Positions 25,894-34,833 are shown, counted from the first letter of the stretch. The stretch: 58,957 nucleotides of DNA from Firmicutes bacterium CAG:882 (GCA_000435595.1 FR895444.1:1-58957), one strand, 5' to 3'. Numbers and translations: made by a program. The notes: generated by a model from the letters alone, not told the origin.

Positions 25894-27501
25894 ATGAGAC
25901 TGGAATTTATCGGAGCAGACCATGAAGTAACCGGAAGCTGTCATTACCTTGAGGCATGCGGAAAGCATATTCTGGTGGATTATGGTATGGAACAAGGGAT
26001 TAACGTATTTGAGAATGTACCGCTTCCGGTGTCGGAGGCTATGATTGATTATGTGTTTTTGACGCATGCACATGTTGACCATTCAGGATTGCTTCCGCTT
26101 CTGTATGCACGAGGCTTCAGAGGGAGAGTGTATGCAACTGAGGCGACAACACAATTAAGCAGCATAATGCTTCGTGATTGTGCACATATTCAGATTATGG
26201 AGGCTGAGTGGAAGAACCGCAAGGCTAAGAGAAGCAGCAGTGTGGAGACGACGGTGCCGCTGTACGGAATGGAGGATGCGGACGGAATTATTAAAAGATT
26301 CACATCCTGTATGTATGGCGAGACTGTTGAGGTATGTGACGGAATTAAAATAAGATTTACAGACATAGGGCATCTTCTCGGCTCAGCAAGTATAGAGGTA
26401 TGGCTGAGTGAAGACGGAGTTGAGCGAAAGATAGTATTCTCAGGAGATATAGGCAACAAGCATCAGCCGCTTCTTAAGGATCCTGCTTACACTGAGGAAG
26501 CGGACTATGTTGTGATGGAATCGACTTATGGTGACAGACTTCACGGCGCGGAGAAGCTGGATTATGTAGCCGAGCTTGGCAGGATTATAGAGAATACGTT
26601 AAAAAGAGGCGGGAATGTTGTCATACCGTCATTTGCAGTCGGAAGAACTCAGGAGATATTATACTTTATAAGACAGATTAAGCAGCAACAGCTTGTAAAG
26701 GGAATACCTGATTTTCCTGTGTATGTGGACAGTCCGATGGCTGTTGAAGCTACGGCGGTGTTTGTGGATAGCAGGGAAGAGTGCTATGACGAGGATGCCA
26801 CGGCACTTGTAAGGCAGGGGATTAATCCGCTGACATTTAAGAATCTGCACCTTTCAATCACAAGTGAGGAATCGAAGGCTATCAACTTCGATACAACACC
26901 GAAGGTCATCATATCGGCATCCGGAATGTGTGATGCCGGACGAATAAGACATCATCTCAAGCATAACCTGTGGAGACCTGAATCTACAATTCTTTTTGTG
27001 GGGTATCAGTCGACGGGAACCTTAGGACGTGCGATAATTGAAGGTACGAAGGAGGTTAAGCTCTTTGGAGAGACTATAGAGGTGAGAGCTGAGATATTGA
27101 CAATGAAGGGGCTGAGCGGGCATGCCGATAAGAACGGACTTATCGAATGGATAAGCGCGTTTAAGAAAAAGCCTGACAAGGTTTTTGTGGTTCATGGCGA
27201 AGATTCGGTGGCAGTCAGCTTTACGGAATGTCTGAAGATTGAACATGGACAGAGAGCCTATGCACCTTACAGCGGAACAATATTTAATCTTGCCGACGGC
27301 ACATTTGAGTATGAGGCGGTACCGGTTCCGGTGGAGAAGAAGACAAGACCGGCATCAGGAATATATGCAAGACTTCTTGCGGCGGCACAGAGGCTTCTTG
27401 CGATAGTAAAAAAGAGCGATGGTCTTGCCAACAAGGATATGGGAAAGTTTGCCGACCAGATTATATCGCTCTGTGATAAATGGGACACGGACGATAAGTA
27501 G
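25894..27501 (+). CDS. Beta-CASP metallo-beta-lactamase-fold ribonuclease-like protein
   Basis: The start at 25894 follows GGAGG; an in-frame ATG at 25867 has no site. The 535-residue product has the MBL zinc motif HAHVDH at residues 58-63, FSGDIGNK, the beta-CASP motifs SFAVGRTQEILYFI and VIISASGMCDAGRIRHHL, and the C-terminal GLSGHADKNGL of the RNA-metabolising RMMBL segment. Such proteins are endo- or exoribonucleases related to archaeal and eukaryotic CPSF73 and are distinct from RNase J. A C-terminal extension of about 60 residues is basic and helical. Its RNA targets are unknown. Confidence 0.88.
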   Translation: MRLEFIGADHEVTGSCHYLEACGKHILVDYGMEQGINVFENVPLPVSEAMIDYVFLTHAHVDHSGLLPLLYARGFRGRVYATEATTQLSSIMLRDCAHIQIMEAEWKNRKAKRSSSVETTVPLYGMEDADGIIKRFTSCMYGETVEVCDGIKIRFTDIGHLLGSASIEVWLSEDGVERKIVFSGDIGNKHQPLLKDPAYTEEADYVVMESTYGDRLHGAEKLDYVAELGRIIENTLKRGGNVVIPSFAVGRTQEILYFIRQIKQQQLVKGIPDFPVYVDSPMAVEATAVFVDSREECYDEDATALVRQGINPLTFKNLHLSITSEESKAINFDTTPKVIISASGMCDAGRIRHHLKHNLWRPESTILFVGYQSTGTLGRAIIEGTKEVKLFGETIEVRAEILTMKGLSGHADKNGLIEWISAFKKKPDKVFVVHGEDSVAVSFTECLKIEHGQRAYAPYSGTIFNLADGTFEYEAVPVPVEKKTRPASGIYARLLAAAQRLLAIVKKSDGLANKDMGKFADQIISLCDKWDTDDK

Positions 27502-27542
27502 ATATATGCTTGTGAGTCAGAACGGAAATATCAGCATGACAA

Positions 27543-28154
27543 TCAGAGCTTTACGAGGCTGCAGCCGAGTGCTGCGGCCTCTTTTTCATCATGTGTTACC
27601 AGAAGAAGGGCACCGGCTGTTGTTTCTAACACTTCGCTGACCGTGAGGATGACCTTGTCCTTAAGCCCGGAATCTAGGCCCTTGAACGGTTCATCCATAA
27701 TCAAAAGTATGGGTTCACCCGGAAAAAGTTCACTGACGCGGGTGCATCCGTAGAGGGCTCTGGCTATTGCAAGGCGTCTTTTCATTCCTCCGCTGTACTC
27801 ATTGGCATGCTTTTGTGAAACGGCGGCATCATCAAGCCCGAGCTGTGAGAGAAGCTGCAGGGCTTTATTTTCGTCAAAAGGATAAGGATAGACATTGATG
27901 TTGTCGACAGCGCTGAATGGCATCAGAAGTCTGTCCTCCTGAAAGACCACAAGCTGATGAAGGTTATCGCCAGCGGATACACTGCCGCTGTCTGCAGGGG
28001 CAAGGCCGAGTATTATTCTGAGCAGGGTGGTTTTTCCTGTGCCTGATGCTCCGAGAATGGCACTCCGGTCTTTTTTGTCCATGGTGAGCGAAAAGTTATT
28101 AAGGACAATATCGGTATTATATTTTTTGTTCACTGCTGAAATGTTAAGTATCAT
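27543..28154 (-). CDS. ABC transporter ATPase (SsuB/TauB type)
   Basis: The start at 28154 follows GGAGGTAC. The 203-residue ATPase has Walker A GASGTGKTT at 35-43, the Q-loop VFQED around 70-74, signature YSGGMKRR near 120, Walker B LLIMDEP near 150 and the switch histidine in THDE. It is a compact ATPase of the nitrate/sulfonate/taurine importer family. It is the last gene of a dtxR-solute-binding protein-permease-ATPase operon and is separated from the permease by 16 bp. The substrate is not defined by the ATPase. The final codons carry the terminator of the opposite gene. Confidence 0.9.
   Translation of the reverse strand: MILNISAVNKKYNTDIVLNNFSLTMDKKDRSAILGASGTGKTTLLRIILGLAPADSGSVSAGDNLHQLVVFQEDRLLMPFSAVDNINVYPYPFDENKALQLLSQLGLDDAAVSQKHANEYSGGMKRRLAIARALYGCTRVSELFPGEPILLIMDEPFKGLDSGLKDKVILTVSEVLETTAGALLLVTHDEKEAAALGCSLVKL
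27555..27586 (+). terminator. Terminator of the beta-CASP gene inside the convergent ABC gene
   Basis: GAGGCTGCAGC at 27555-27565 pairs with GCTGCGGCCTC at 27571-27581 (one G-T pair), followed by five T. The hairpin lies within the last codons of the ATPase gene on the other strand and would stop plus-strand transcription from the beta-CASP gene. Confidence 0.75.
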
Positions 28155-28170
28155 TGTACCTCCTTGCATA

Positions 28171-28959
28171 TCACAGACAGACTTTTTTCTGCATGAGCCT
28201 CAGAAGTGCTTTTATTACCGACTCGGACATAAGGCTTATAAAAATGATGGTAAGTGTCCATGCAAACAGTTCGGGAGTGTCAAGGTATATTTTTGACTGA
28301 TACAGCCTGTTTCCTATAGTGTTGCGGCTGATGCCTATGACCTCCGCGGCGACACCTGACTTCCAGGCAAGTCCGGCTCCTGTTGAGAGGGCGGCACAAA
28401 GGTATGGGAAAATCTGAGGAAAGTATATAAGCTTTATTTTTTTGGCAAGAGGCATTTTTACAATATACGACATCTCAAGCAGCTCTTTGTCCGTATTGTC
28501 CAATCCTTCAAGAACATTCTCATATATGATTGGAACAACCATGAGAAAAGAAATGACAAGTGCAAGTCTTTTTGAGGAAAGCCACAGCAGAGCAAGTATT
28601 ATGAACGAGGCGACGGGAATTGTCCGTACTATGCGCAGCGGAAGAGAGACAAAAGCTCTGAGGACTTCTGCACGATATGATATTACGGCAAGAAGAGTTC
28701 CGGATAGGAGCGCAAGCAGATAACCGCATAGTATGTTCGTCATTGAATTGCCGATGGCGGGCAGATAGCTGTCGGATGCGATAAGTCTTGAAAGTGCAGA
28801 TAAAACTAAAAGAGGACCGGGAAGAAAAAGTTCCCGGTCGATAAGCTTAGCGGCAGCGGTCCATGCGGTGAGCCAGAAAAAGATTGCCATTACACGCATG
28901 AACAGCTGCCTTTTTTTTGAAGTTGTATTGTGAACTGTATGATGAGATACCTTTTTCAT
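28171..28959 (-). CDS. ABC transporter permease (SsuC/TauC type)
   Basis: A 262-residue permease that starts at the ATG behind GGGAGACA. About six hydrophobic segments are visible from residue 20 on, with the BPD_transp_1 cytoplasmic coupling region around EVIGISRNTIGNRLYQSKI. It matches the inner-membrane component of nitrate/sulfonate/taurine/pyrimidine-type importers. Gene order and spacing tie it to the lipoprotein gene upstream (25 bp) and the ATPase downstream. Its N-terminal 20 residues are basic and histidine-containing (KKVSHHTVHNTTSKKRQ), which is not typical of the family. Confidence 0.88.
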   Translation of the reverse strand: MKKVSHHTVHNTTSKKRQLFMRVMAIFFWLTAWTAAAKLIDRELFLPGPLLVLSALSRLIASDSYLPAIGNSMTNILCGYLLALLSGTLLAVISYRAEVLRAFVSLPLRIVRTIPVASFIILALLWLSSKRLALVISFLMVVPIIYENVLEGLDNTDKELLEMSYIVKMPLAKKIKLIYFPQIFPYLCAALSTGAGLAWKSGVAAEVIGISRNTIGNRLYQSKIYLDTPELFAWTLTIIFISLMSESVIKALLRLMQKKVCL

Positions 28960-28984
28960 ACTGTCTCCCAAGTTTTTAGTATTA

Positions 28985-29971
28985 TTATCTGCTCATGTAA
29001 TAGAAGTCATCGCCCGGAAGCGAACCACCGACGGCTGAAGGATTCTGTTCATACAGGGCGGTAAGATAACCGGAAATCGCAGACTTCATATCGTCGCCCG
29101 ATATGAAGGTGACATTGCAGTAAGGTATTGCTTTCTCGGCGATTGCTGCCTTGAAAATGCCGAAGTGTTCAATAAGCCCGGCGGCAGAAGCTATGTTGTC
29201 ATTGGTGTATGCTGCTGATGCAGGATATTCTTCAAGGAAAGCATTGAATGCATCAGTGTGAGCGTCAACCCATTCTTTTCTTGCAACCACAACGCCCGTG
29301 ACGACGGTGGAGGAGTCGGAAATCTTATTCCATTCCTCGGCCACATCGAGAGCAATATGAAGCTTGTCATTGTTGTTCATTGCAACGGTGACATAAGGCT
29401 GAGGAAGCATCGCGATGGCATCAGGGGTCTCGGTTAAGGCGCTTACGACCTCGGCGGCTTCGCTCTTGAATTCTATTGTGACATCACTGTCGGGATTGAG
29501 TCCGCTGCCTGAGAGAATATAGCGCAGGGTGTATTCAGGTGTTGTTCCCTGACCGGTTGTGTATATTGTCTTACCGGCAAGATCCGATACGGAGTGAATG
29601 CTGTCGCCGGTCTCCACTATGTACAGTACGCCGAGGGTGTTGATTCCTGCAACGACGATGCCGCCGTCGGTTTTGTTGTAGAGGACACTTGCAAGATTGC
29701 ACGGAACACATGCGACATCAAGCTCACCTTTAACAAGTCCTGTTGAAATCTCCGTTGCTTCGCCGTAAACCTGAAAGTTATAGTTGTTGGCGGCACTGCC
29801 GTTCTCATTGTCATCCATAACCTTAACAAGACCTATGGCTGTGGGACCTGTCATGACGGCGATGTTGATATCTGTCTTTGCAGCCACTTTTTTTGAACAG
29901 CCCGCAAACAGTCCTGTGCACATTGTCAGCATAAGGACGGCACCCACACGGCGGAAAAGATTCTTTTTCAT
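28985..29971 (-). CDS. ABC transporter substrate-binding lipoprotein (SsuA/NMT1-like)
   Basis: The start at 29971 follows GGAGG. The 328-residue product has a signal peptide with lipobox LFAGC, so it is anchored outside the membrane by its cysteine. The mature part is a two-lobe binding protein of the NMT1/SsuA group (VMTGPTAIGLVKVMDD, GELDVACVPCNLASVLY, LAGKTIYTTGQGTTPEYTL). These bind sulfonates, nitrate or thiamine precursors. Here, however, the operon begins with a DtxR-family metal regulator, so a metal chelate or a metal-linked cofactor is also possible. Two cysteines in ACVPCNL near the hinge are notable. The substrate is unresolved. Confidence 0.88.
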   Translation of the reverse strand: MKKNLFRRVGAVLMLTMCTGLFAGCSKKVAAKTDINIAVMTGPTAIGLVKVMDDNENGSAANNYNFQVYGEATEISTGLVKGELDVACVPCNLASVLYNKTDGGIVVAGINTLGVLYIVETGDSIHSVSDLAGKTIYTTGQGTTPEYTLRYILSGSGLNPDSDVTIEFKSEAAEVVSALTETPDAIAMLPQPYVTVAMNNNDKLHIALDVAEEWNKISDSSTVVTGVVVARKEWVDAHTDAFNAFLEEYPASAAYTNDNIASAAGLIEHFGIFKAAIAEKAIPYCNVTFISGDDMKSAISGYLTALYEQNPSAVGGSLPGDDFYYMSR

Positions 29972-29975
29972 AAAG

Positions 29976-30350
29976 TCAGACCTCCTGACGATGTACATGC
30001 TTCTTGATGGCATCAAAGCTCTCGGGACTTATGACATGCTCTATCTTGCATGCGTCCTCGGCTGCAATCTCAGGGTCAACACCGAGTGTGACAAGCCATG
30101 AAGACAAGAGCTCATGGCGCTCATATATCATCTCGGCTATGGCACGTCCCTCGTCGGTGAGATATATAAAACCGGCATCGGTAACCGTGATCTGATTCTT
30201 GAGCCGAAGATTCTTCATTGCGATGCTGACGCTTGACTTCTTAAAGCCAAGTTCGTTCGATATATCAACGGCACGGACTACGGGAAGCTTCTTGCTCAGA
30301 ATCAATATTGTTTCAAGATAATTTTCTGCAGATTCGTTCGTATTAGTCAT
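29976..30350 (-). CDS. DtxR/MntR-family metal-dependent repressor
   Basis: A 124-residue regulator with the DtxR winged helix (NYLETILILSKKLPVVRAVD, then GFKKSSVSIAMKNLRLKNQI) and the metal-binding dimerisation region with E, H and C ligands (IYERHELLSSWL, DACKIEHVIS). It lacks the SH3-like third domain, as in MntR. It is the first gene of the operon and overlaps the lipoprotein gene's ribosome-binding region by close spacing of 4 bp. An 18-bp near-palindrome at 30367-30384 in its leader is a candidate autoregulatory site. Iron or manganese is the likely co-repressor. Confidence 0.88.
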   Translation of the reverse strand: MTNTNESAENYLETILILSKKLPVVRAVDISNELGFKKSSVSIAMKNLRLKNQITVTDAGFIYLTDEGRAIAEMIYERHELLSSWLVTLGVDPEIAAEDACKIEHVISPESFDAIKKHVHRQEV

Positions 30351-30366
30351 GATTAACCTCTTTTCA

Positions 30367-30384
30367 AGTAAATATATATCTACT
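30367..30384. promoter_or_regulatory. Candidate operator upstream of the DtxR-family gene
   Basis: AGTAAATATATATCTACT is an 18-bp palindrome with one mismatched pair, 17 bp upstream of the start codon. A minus-strand TATAGT box (30387-30382) overlaps its edge. Autoregulation by the DtxR protein is inference. Confidence 0.5.
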
Positions 30385-30595
30385 ATAACACATAATTTCC
30401 AACAATGCTATTTAAATTTATTCCGCTAAGTTAATAAACTGCGAAAGAAAAAAGACAAAAATTATGAAAAAATGGTACCAAAATTAGGAAAGATTTTTAT
30501 TGACGCTTCCTGCACAGGATGGTAAAATTACTGTAGTAAAATGGTGGTATTTAATGGAAAAGTTGAAGGAAAAATATGTACAGGGGGAATTTTAA

Positions 30596-32296
30596 ATGAG
30601 GATGAAATTTTATCAATCAATTAAGTTCAGACTTGTTATGGTGACATTGATTGTGTGTATCATCATGGGAGGAGCAATCAATTATTTTTCAATCCATCAG
30701 TCGAGAGTGAGTTACAAGAAGGTTGTATGGAATTACATGAATGATATTGCGATAGCATACGGACGTCAGGTCGACAATATAATAGCGGATTTGGGAACTG
30801 ACAAGGCGTTCAATCCGGGAGTCCTTCAGACAATTTTAGCTGATGTCGGACTTGAAGGTGTTTCGTCATCTTATGGTTATATTGTGGATGCGGACGGAAC
30901 CATGCTCTATCATCCTAATCAGGACAAGATAGGAAAGAGCGTGGAGAATGCGATTGTAAAGTCCTATGTGAAGGATTTAAAATCGGGAATTGTGCATGAT
31001 ACGAGTGTTGTTCAATATAATTTTAACGGCAGCGTAAAGTATGCTTCATGTTACACGGGACAGAACGGAAACTTTATTCTTGTAATATCTGCGGATGACA
31101 GCGAGGTTATGGCGGATTCCGTTAAGCTCATCGTAAATGTTACAGTTATATCGGTTGTTATAGGTCTGCTTGCAATTGCAGCAGTATTCTTCTTCATAGT
31201 CAGAATGCTTTCTCCTTTAGAGTATGCGGCAGGAGCTGTTGAAAAGCTTGCAGCACTTGATTTCCGTGAAAACGATGTGAGAAAGGAAGCGCGATTTGCA
31301 AGGCTTAGGGATGAGGCAGGAAATATAATGAATGCGGTGTTAAAGCTGAGAGGAGAACTTACGGGGGTTGTAGCTGACCTTAAGACACAGAGCAAGGCAC
31401 TTTTTACTCAGTCCGACAGCCTAAGTGAATCGGCAGCCAACACAATGACCAATATGAAGGATACCGACAGAGCGGTTGATGAGATGGCTAACGGCGCTAC
31501 AATGCTTGCCCAGGAGACGCAGAGTGCATCCGAGAGTGTTGTCGAGATTGGAAATATGATAGATGAGGTGAACGATAACTCGGAAGCACTCGCAAAGGAT
31601 GCCGACGATATGAAGGAGCTCGGTGAGAATGCCGAGAACATTTTAAAGCAGCTTATTGATGGACAGCATGAGATGGTTGAACACATCGGCGTTGTAAGTG
31701 ATAAGACACACGAGGCAAATCAGGCTGCTGAGAAGATTGCGGAGGTTGTCAGTCTTATAACAGAGATAGCAAGCCAGACAAATCTTCTCTCACTCAACGC
31801 ATCCATTGAGGCTGCAAGAGCGGGAGATGCAGGCCGCGGATTTGCAGTTGTAGCTGAGAATATCAAGCAGCTTGCGGAACAGACGACATCATCAGCCGCA
31901 GATATTCAGGATATAATACATGACCTTGAGACTAAGTCGAATGAGACGGTTGAGAAAACAGATGCGGTTAATAAGATTGTCAACAAGCAGTCCGAGGACA
32001 TGAAAAAGACGGCTGACATCTTAAATCAGGTAATAAAGGGAATTATAGGACTTATAGACAGAATCGACGGTATCGCCACAAGCGTTGCCAACATGGATAA
32101 GTCAAAAGAGAAGGTAGTTGATGTCATACAGAACCTTTCATCAGTATCGCAGGAGAATGCGGCATCCACTGAGGAGACGAGCGCATCGACATCCATGGCA
32201 ATGGGTACCATTGAGGGTATTGCGAATGAAGCTGTACAGCTTAAGCAGATTGCACAGGACCTTGAGGACAGAATGAAGGCATTTGTAATAGAATAA
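30596..32296 (+). CDS. Methyl-accepting chemotaxis protein with Cache sensor domain
   Basis: A 566-residue chemoreceptor starting behind GGGGGA. Membrane segment 1 lies near residues 12-32. The external domain of about 150 residues has the Cache signature GYIVDADGTMLYHPNQDKIG. Segment 2 is near 188-210, then HAMP (about 212-265) and the signalling coiled coil with tip AARAGDAGRGFAVVAENIKQ. Cache receptors of this type commonly bind amino acids or organic acids. The sensor type differs from the receptor at 8739-10430, so the cell samples two classes of signal. It lies in a gap of 245 bp after the divergent dtxR gene. Confidence 0.92.
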   Translation: MRMKFYQSIKFRLVMVTLIVCIIMGGAINYFSIHQSRVSYKKVVWNYMNDIAIAYGRQVDNIIADLGTDKAFNPGVLQTILADVGLEGVSSSYGYIVDADGTMLYHPNQDKIGKSVENAIVKSYVKDLKSGIVHDTSVVQYNFNGSVKYASCYTGQNGNFILVISADDSEVMADSVKLIVNVTVISVVIGLLAIAAVFFFIVRMLSPLEYAAGAVEKLAALDFRENDVRKEARFARLRDEAGNIMNAVLKLRGELTGVVADLKTQSKALFTQSDSLSESAANTMTNMKDTDRAVDEMANGATMLAQETQSASESVVEIGNMIDEVNDNSEALAKDADDMKELGENAENILKQLIDGQHEMVEHIGVVSDKTHEANQAAEKIAEVVSLITEIASQTNLLSLNASIEAARAGDAGRGFAVVAENIKQLAEQTTSSAADIQDIIHDLETKSNETVEKTDAVNKIVNKQSEDMKKTADILNQVIKGIIGLIDRIDGIATSVANMDKSKEKVVDVIQNLSSVSQENAASTEETSASTSMAMGTIEGIANEAVQLKQIAQDLEDRMKAFVIE

Positions 32297-32314
32297 GTAC
32301 ATAGAGAGGCTTAG

Positions 32315-32377
32315 AACCGGATTTTATTTGATATGGATATCGATTATGATATGAATATCATTCAGAATCCGGTTTTT
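32315..32377 (+). terminator. Terminator after the Cache chemoreceptor gene
   Basis: AACCGGATT at 32315 pairs with AATCCGGTT at 32366-32374, followed by T. The loop of about 42 nt holds smaller ATAT-rich pairings, making an unusually long hairpin. Confidence 0.75.
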
Positions 32378-32416
32378 ATGTGTATAACATTGACTACAAC
32401 AAAATGTAAAAAATAC

Positions 32417-32444
32417 TTGACATTTTGCTATTGGGAAGTATAAT
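32417..32444 (+). promoter_or_regulatory. Promoter of the natA-natB operon
   Basis: Consensus TTGACA at 32417-32422 and TATAAT at 32439-32444 with 16-bp spacing lie 55 bp before the start codon. Confidence 0.85.
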
Positions 32445-32498
32445 GGGTTTGTAAGCTGAAACAAAAACTAATAGCTTTTACAAGTTGGAGGAGCAGAT

Positions 32499-33275
32499 AT
32501 GATAGAGATTAGAAATCTGACAAAAATTTATAAGCTGTCATCCGGACAGATGAAGAAGCTTAAGACAAAGAGCAATACCAAGGTTGCTGTTGATGATGTA
32601 TCATTTGAGGCAGAGAAGGGCGAGATACTTGGACTTTTAGGACCTAACGGAGCAGGCAAGACAACCACGTTAAGATGCATTGCAACACTTTTAAGGCCGA
32701 CAAGCGGAACCGTGACCGTAGACGGGCATGATACCGTTAAGGAGCCTGAGGCAGTGAGAGCGAGTATAGGATTTCTCACTAACGAGATTAAGCTTGATCC
32801 GCAGTTTTCGGCAAGGTATCTTTTTGATTTTTTCGGAAAGCTCCATCAGGTTCCCGAGGATAAGCTTGAAGAACGCAGAAAAGAATTGTTCTCTTATTTT
32901 GGAATAGACGGCTTTGAGGATAAGAAGATAGAGGAGCTGTCGACGGGAATGAAGCAGAAGGCAGCGATTGCGGTGAGTCTTGTGCATGACCCGGATATAG
33001 TTATTTTTGATGAGCCTACTTCGGGGCTTGATATTATCACGGCACGTTCTGTTACGGATTATCTTCTTGGACTTAAGAAAAAGGGCAAGCTTGTCATAGT
33101 GTCAACGCATATAATGTCGGAAGCTGAAAAGCTCTGTGACAGACTTGTTGTTATAATAGACGGAAAAAAGACGGCTGAGGGGACACTTAAGGATATATAT
33201 GATAAGACGGGCATGGATAATTTAGAGGATGCCTTCTTTGAACTTTACAGAATTAATCATAAGGAGGACAGATAA
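32499..33275 (+). CDS. natA: ABC exporter ATPase, NatA type
   Basis: A 258-residue ATPase with Walker A GPNGAGKTTT near 50-58, signature ELSTGMKQKAAIA near 147, Walker B IVIFDEPTSGLD and switch region VSTHIMSEAEKLCD. The order of motifs and the length fit the ATP-binding subunit of ABC-2 type exporters of the NatAB group, which expel Na+ with or without other cations in Bacillus. Its stop codon adjoins the start of the permease gene, so the two are translationally coupled. Drug or peptide export is an alternative function for this family. Confidence 0.82.
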   Translation: MIEIRNLTKIYKLSSGQMKKLKTKSNTKVAVDDVSFEAEKGEILGLLGPNGAGKTTTLRCIATLLRPTSGTVTVDGHDTVKEPEAVRASIGFLTNEIKLDPQFSARYLFDFFGKLHQVPEDKLEERRKELFSYFGIDGFEDKKIEELSTGMKQKAAIAVSLVHDPDIVIFDEPTSGLDIITARSVTDYLLGLKKKGKLVIVSTHIMSEAEKLCDRLVVIIDGKKTAEGTLKDIYDKTGMDNLEDAFFELYRINHKEDR

Positions 33276-34496
33276 ATGTACGGTATCAAGGCTATTGTTT
33301 CTAAGGAACTCAGAAGAGTTTTCAAGGATAGAAAGATGATTATGTCACTGTTCGTACTTCCGGTTATTCTGGTCGTAGGTATTTTTTCACTCATAGGAAT
33401 GCTTGTTAAGAGCCAGATTGACGATGTGCAGGAGCATGTCCCGGTTGTATATGTCGTGAATGAACCGGAGAGCTTTAAGACCTTTGCACAGACAGCGGGG
33501 CTTGATGGCTATACATGCCTTGACGGAGCAGACAGCAATGGAATAGAAGCCGCCAAGGGCGGGCTTTATGACAAGACAACCGATTTGGTTATGATATTTC
33601 CGGATGACTTTGAGGAACAGGTCAATGTGGGGGTGAAGGACATTGATAAGGTAATGACACCGGAAATTGAAATTTTTTACAATCCTTCAGAGGATTATTC
33701 ATCACAGGCAAGGGATATCTACGCTTCATATCTTGATGCATACAAGCAGGTGCTTCTCGGAAACAGATTCGGAAACTATGCCGCAGTTGAGATGTTCTGT
33801 GTCAGTGATACTCAGCTTCAGGACGAGGATAAGGCTGTCGGAAAGATGCTTGGAATGATGCTTCCGTACTTTATTACAATGCTTATATTTGCGGGAGCCA
33901 TGGGACTTGGCGTTGACATGATAGCAGGAGAAAAGGAGAGGGGAACGCTTGCGACAATGCTCCTGTCACCTGTCAAGCGTGAGCAGATTGTTCTCGGAAA
34001 GGTATTTTCGCTTGCGATACTTGCTGTGATGTCGGCAGCGGTATACATTATATCAATGATAATTGCACTTCCTATGCTTATCAAAAATGTCGGTGGCGGC
34101 GATACGCTTGCAGGCATGACAATAAGTTTTACCGGAACACAGATTGTACAGATGATTATTCTCATGATAGGGGTTGTGCTCCTTTATGTGTCAATAATCT
34201 GTATGGTGGCTGTGTTTGCAAGGAACGTAAAGGAGGCATCATCCTATATATCGCCCGTGTACATCCTCGTGCTTGTCGCGGGCATGGTGACAATGTATAC
34301 TTCCGCGGACGGCGTGTTTTACAAGTATCTCATCCCTGTATACGGCAGTTCGATGGCATTTAAGGATATTCTGGCAAGGGAGATTACAATGCCGAATTTC
34401 CTTGCGACTACGATAAGCACTTATGCATTTGCGGCTGTACTGGTTGTTGTCATGACAAAGGCGTTTAACAGCGAGAAAGTAATGTTCAATGCATAA
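33276..34496 (+). CDS. natB: ABC-2 type exporter permease, NatB type
   Basis: A 406-residue permease with one membrane segment near residues 20-45, a large external domain of about 150 residues (VPVVYVVNEPESFKTFAQ onward), and five to six more segments from about 190 on. The cytoplasmic AGEKERGTLATMLLSPVKRE motif is typical of NatB/ABC-2 permeases. It begins directly after natA. The partner relationship is certain from layout; the sodium specificity is inferred from overall resemblance to NatB. Confidence 0.82.
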   Translation: MYGIKAIVSKELRRVFKDRKMIMSLFVLPVILVVGIFSLIGMLVKSQIDDVQEHVPVVYVVNEPESFKTFAQTAGLDGYTCLDGADSNGIEAAKGGLYDKTTDLVMIFPDDFEEQVNVGVKDIDKVMTPEIEIFYNPSEDYSSQARDIYASYLDAYKQVLLGNRFGNYAAVEMFCVSDTQLQDEDKAVGKMLGMMLPYFITMLIFAGAMGLGVDMIAGEKERGTLATMLLSPVKREQIVLGKVFSLAILAVMSAAVYIISMIIALPMLIKNVGGGDTLAGMTISFTGTQIVQMIILMIGVVLLYVSIICMVAVFARNVKEASSYISPVYILVLVAGMVTMYTSADGVFYKYLIPVYGSSMAFKDILAREITMPNFLATTISTYAFAAVLVVVMTKAFNSEKVMFNA

Positions 34497-34518
34497 GATT
34501 GTGATTTATAAAATAAAA

Positions 34519-34581
34519 GAGATGCGAAGCATCGATTTTATATGAGCAAGCAGCGAAGCGGATTGCGAATATCATTGACTT
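34519..34581 (+). repeat. 63-bp direct repeat, copy 1
   Basis: Begins GAGATGCGAAGCATC, itself a small hairpin (GATGC/GCATC), and ends ATCATTGACTT. Copy 2 at 34757-34819 is identical except for one C/T change near base 33. The copies are 238 bp apart and bracket three hairpins. Confidence 0.95.
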
Positions 34582-34634
34582 AATAATAGGAAAAGAGGAC
34601 TACTGGACAAATTATGTAATGTGAAGTAATATAA

Positions 34635-34673
34635 ATATGGCAGTACAGCGTATATGCTGAGCTGCCATATTTT
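34635..34673 (+). terminator. Hairpin between the 63-bp repeats, probable natB terminator
   Basis: ATATGGCAG and CTGCCATAT arms with internal AGC/GCT pairing are followed by TTTTAT. Two more stems follow: CCATTACCC/GGGTGATGG at 34693-34712 and CCAGGT-CGGG/CCCG-ACCTGG at 34727-34755 with a TTCAAG loop. The whole 337-bp gap between natB and tldD holds repeats and hairpins but no gene. Confidence 0.65.
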
Positions 34674-34756
34674 ATAAAATTAAAGAAAAAAACCATTACC
34701 CTTGGGTGATGGGTTGAACTCTTTTGCCAGGTGCGGGTTCAAGCCCGGTACCTGGT

Positions 34757-34819
34757 GAGATGCGAAGCATCGATTTTATATGAGCAAGTAGCGAAGCGGA
34801 TTGCGAATATCATTGACTT
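34757..34819 (+). repeat. 63-bp direct repeat, copy 2, in the tldD leader
   Basis: Second copy of the element at 34519-34581, differing by one base. It ends 14 bp before the tldD start codon, so it forms most of the immediate leader of that gene. Confidence 0.95.
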
Positions 34820-34833
34820 GAAGAGGAAAGAAA

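Noticed and set aside
34727..34755. Possible tRNA T-arm (GGGTTCAAGCCC)
   Set aside because: Only the loop resembles a T-arm; the tRNA T-stem pairing fails at the third pair and no acceptor, D or anticodon arm is present. It is better explained as a simple hairpin.
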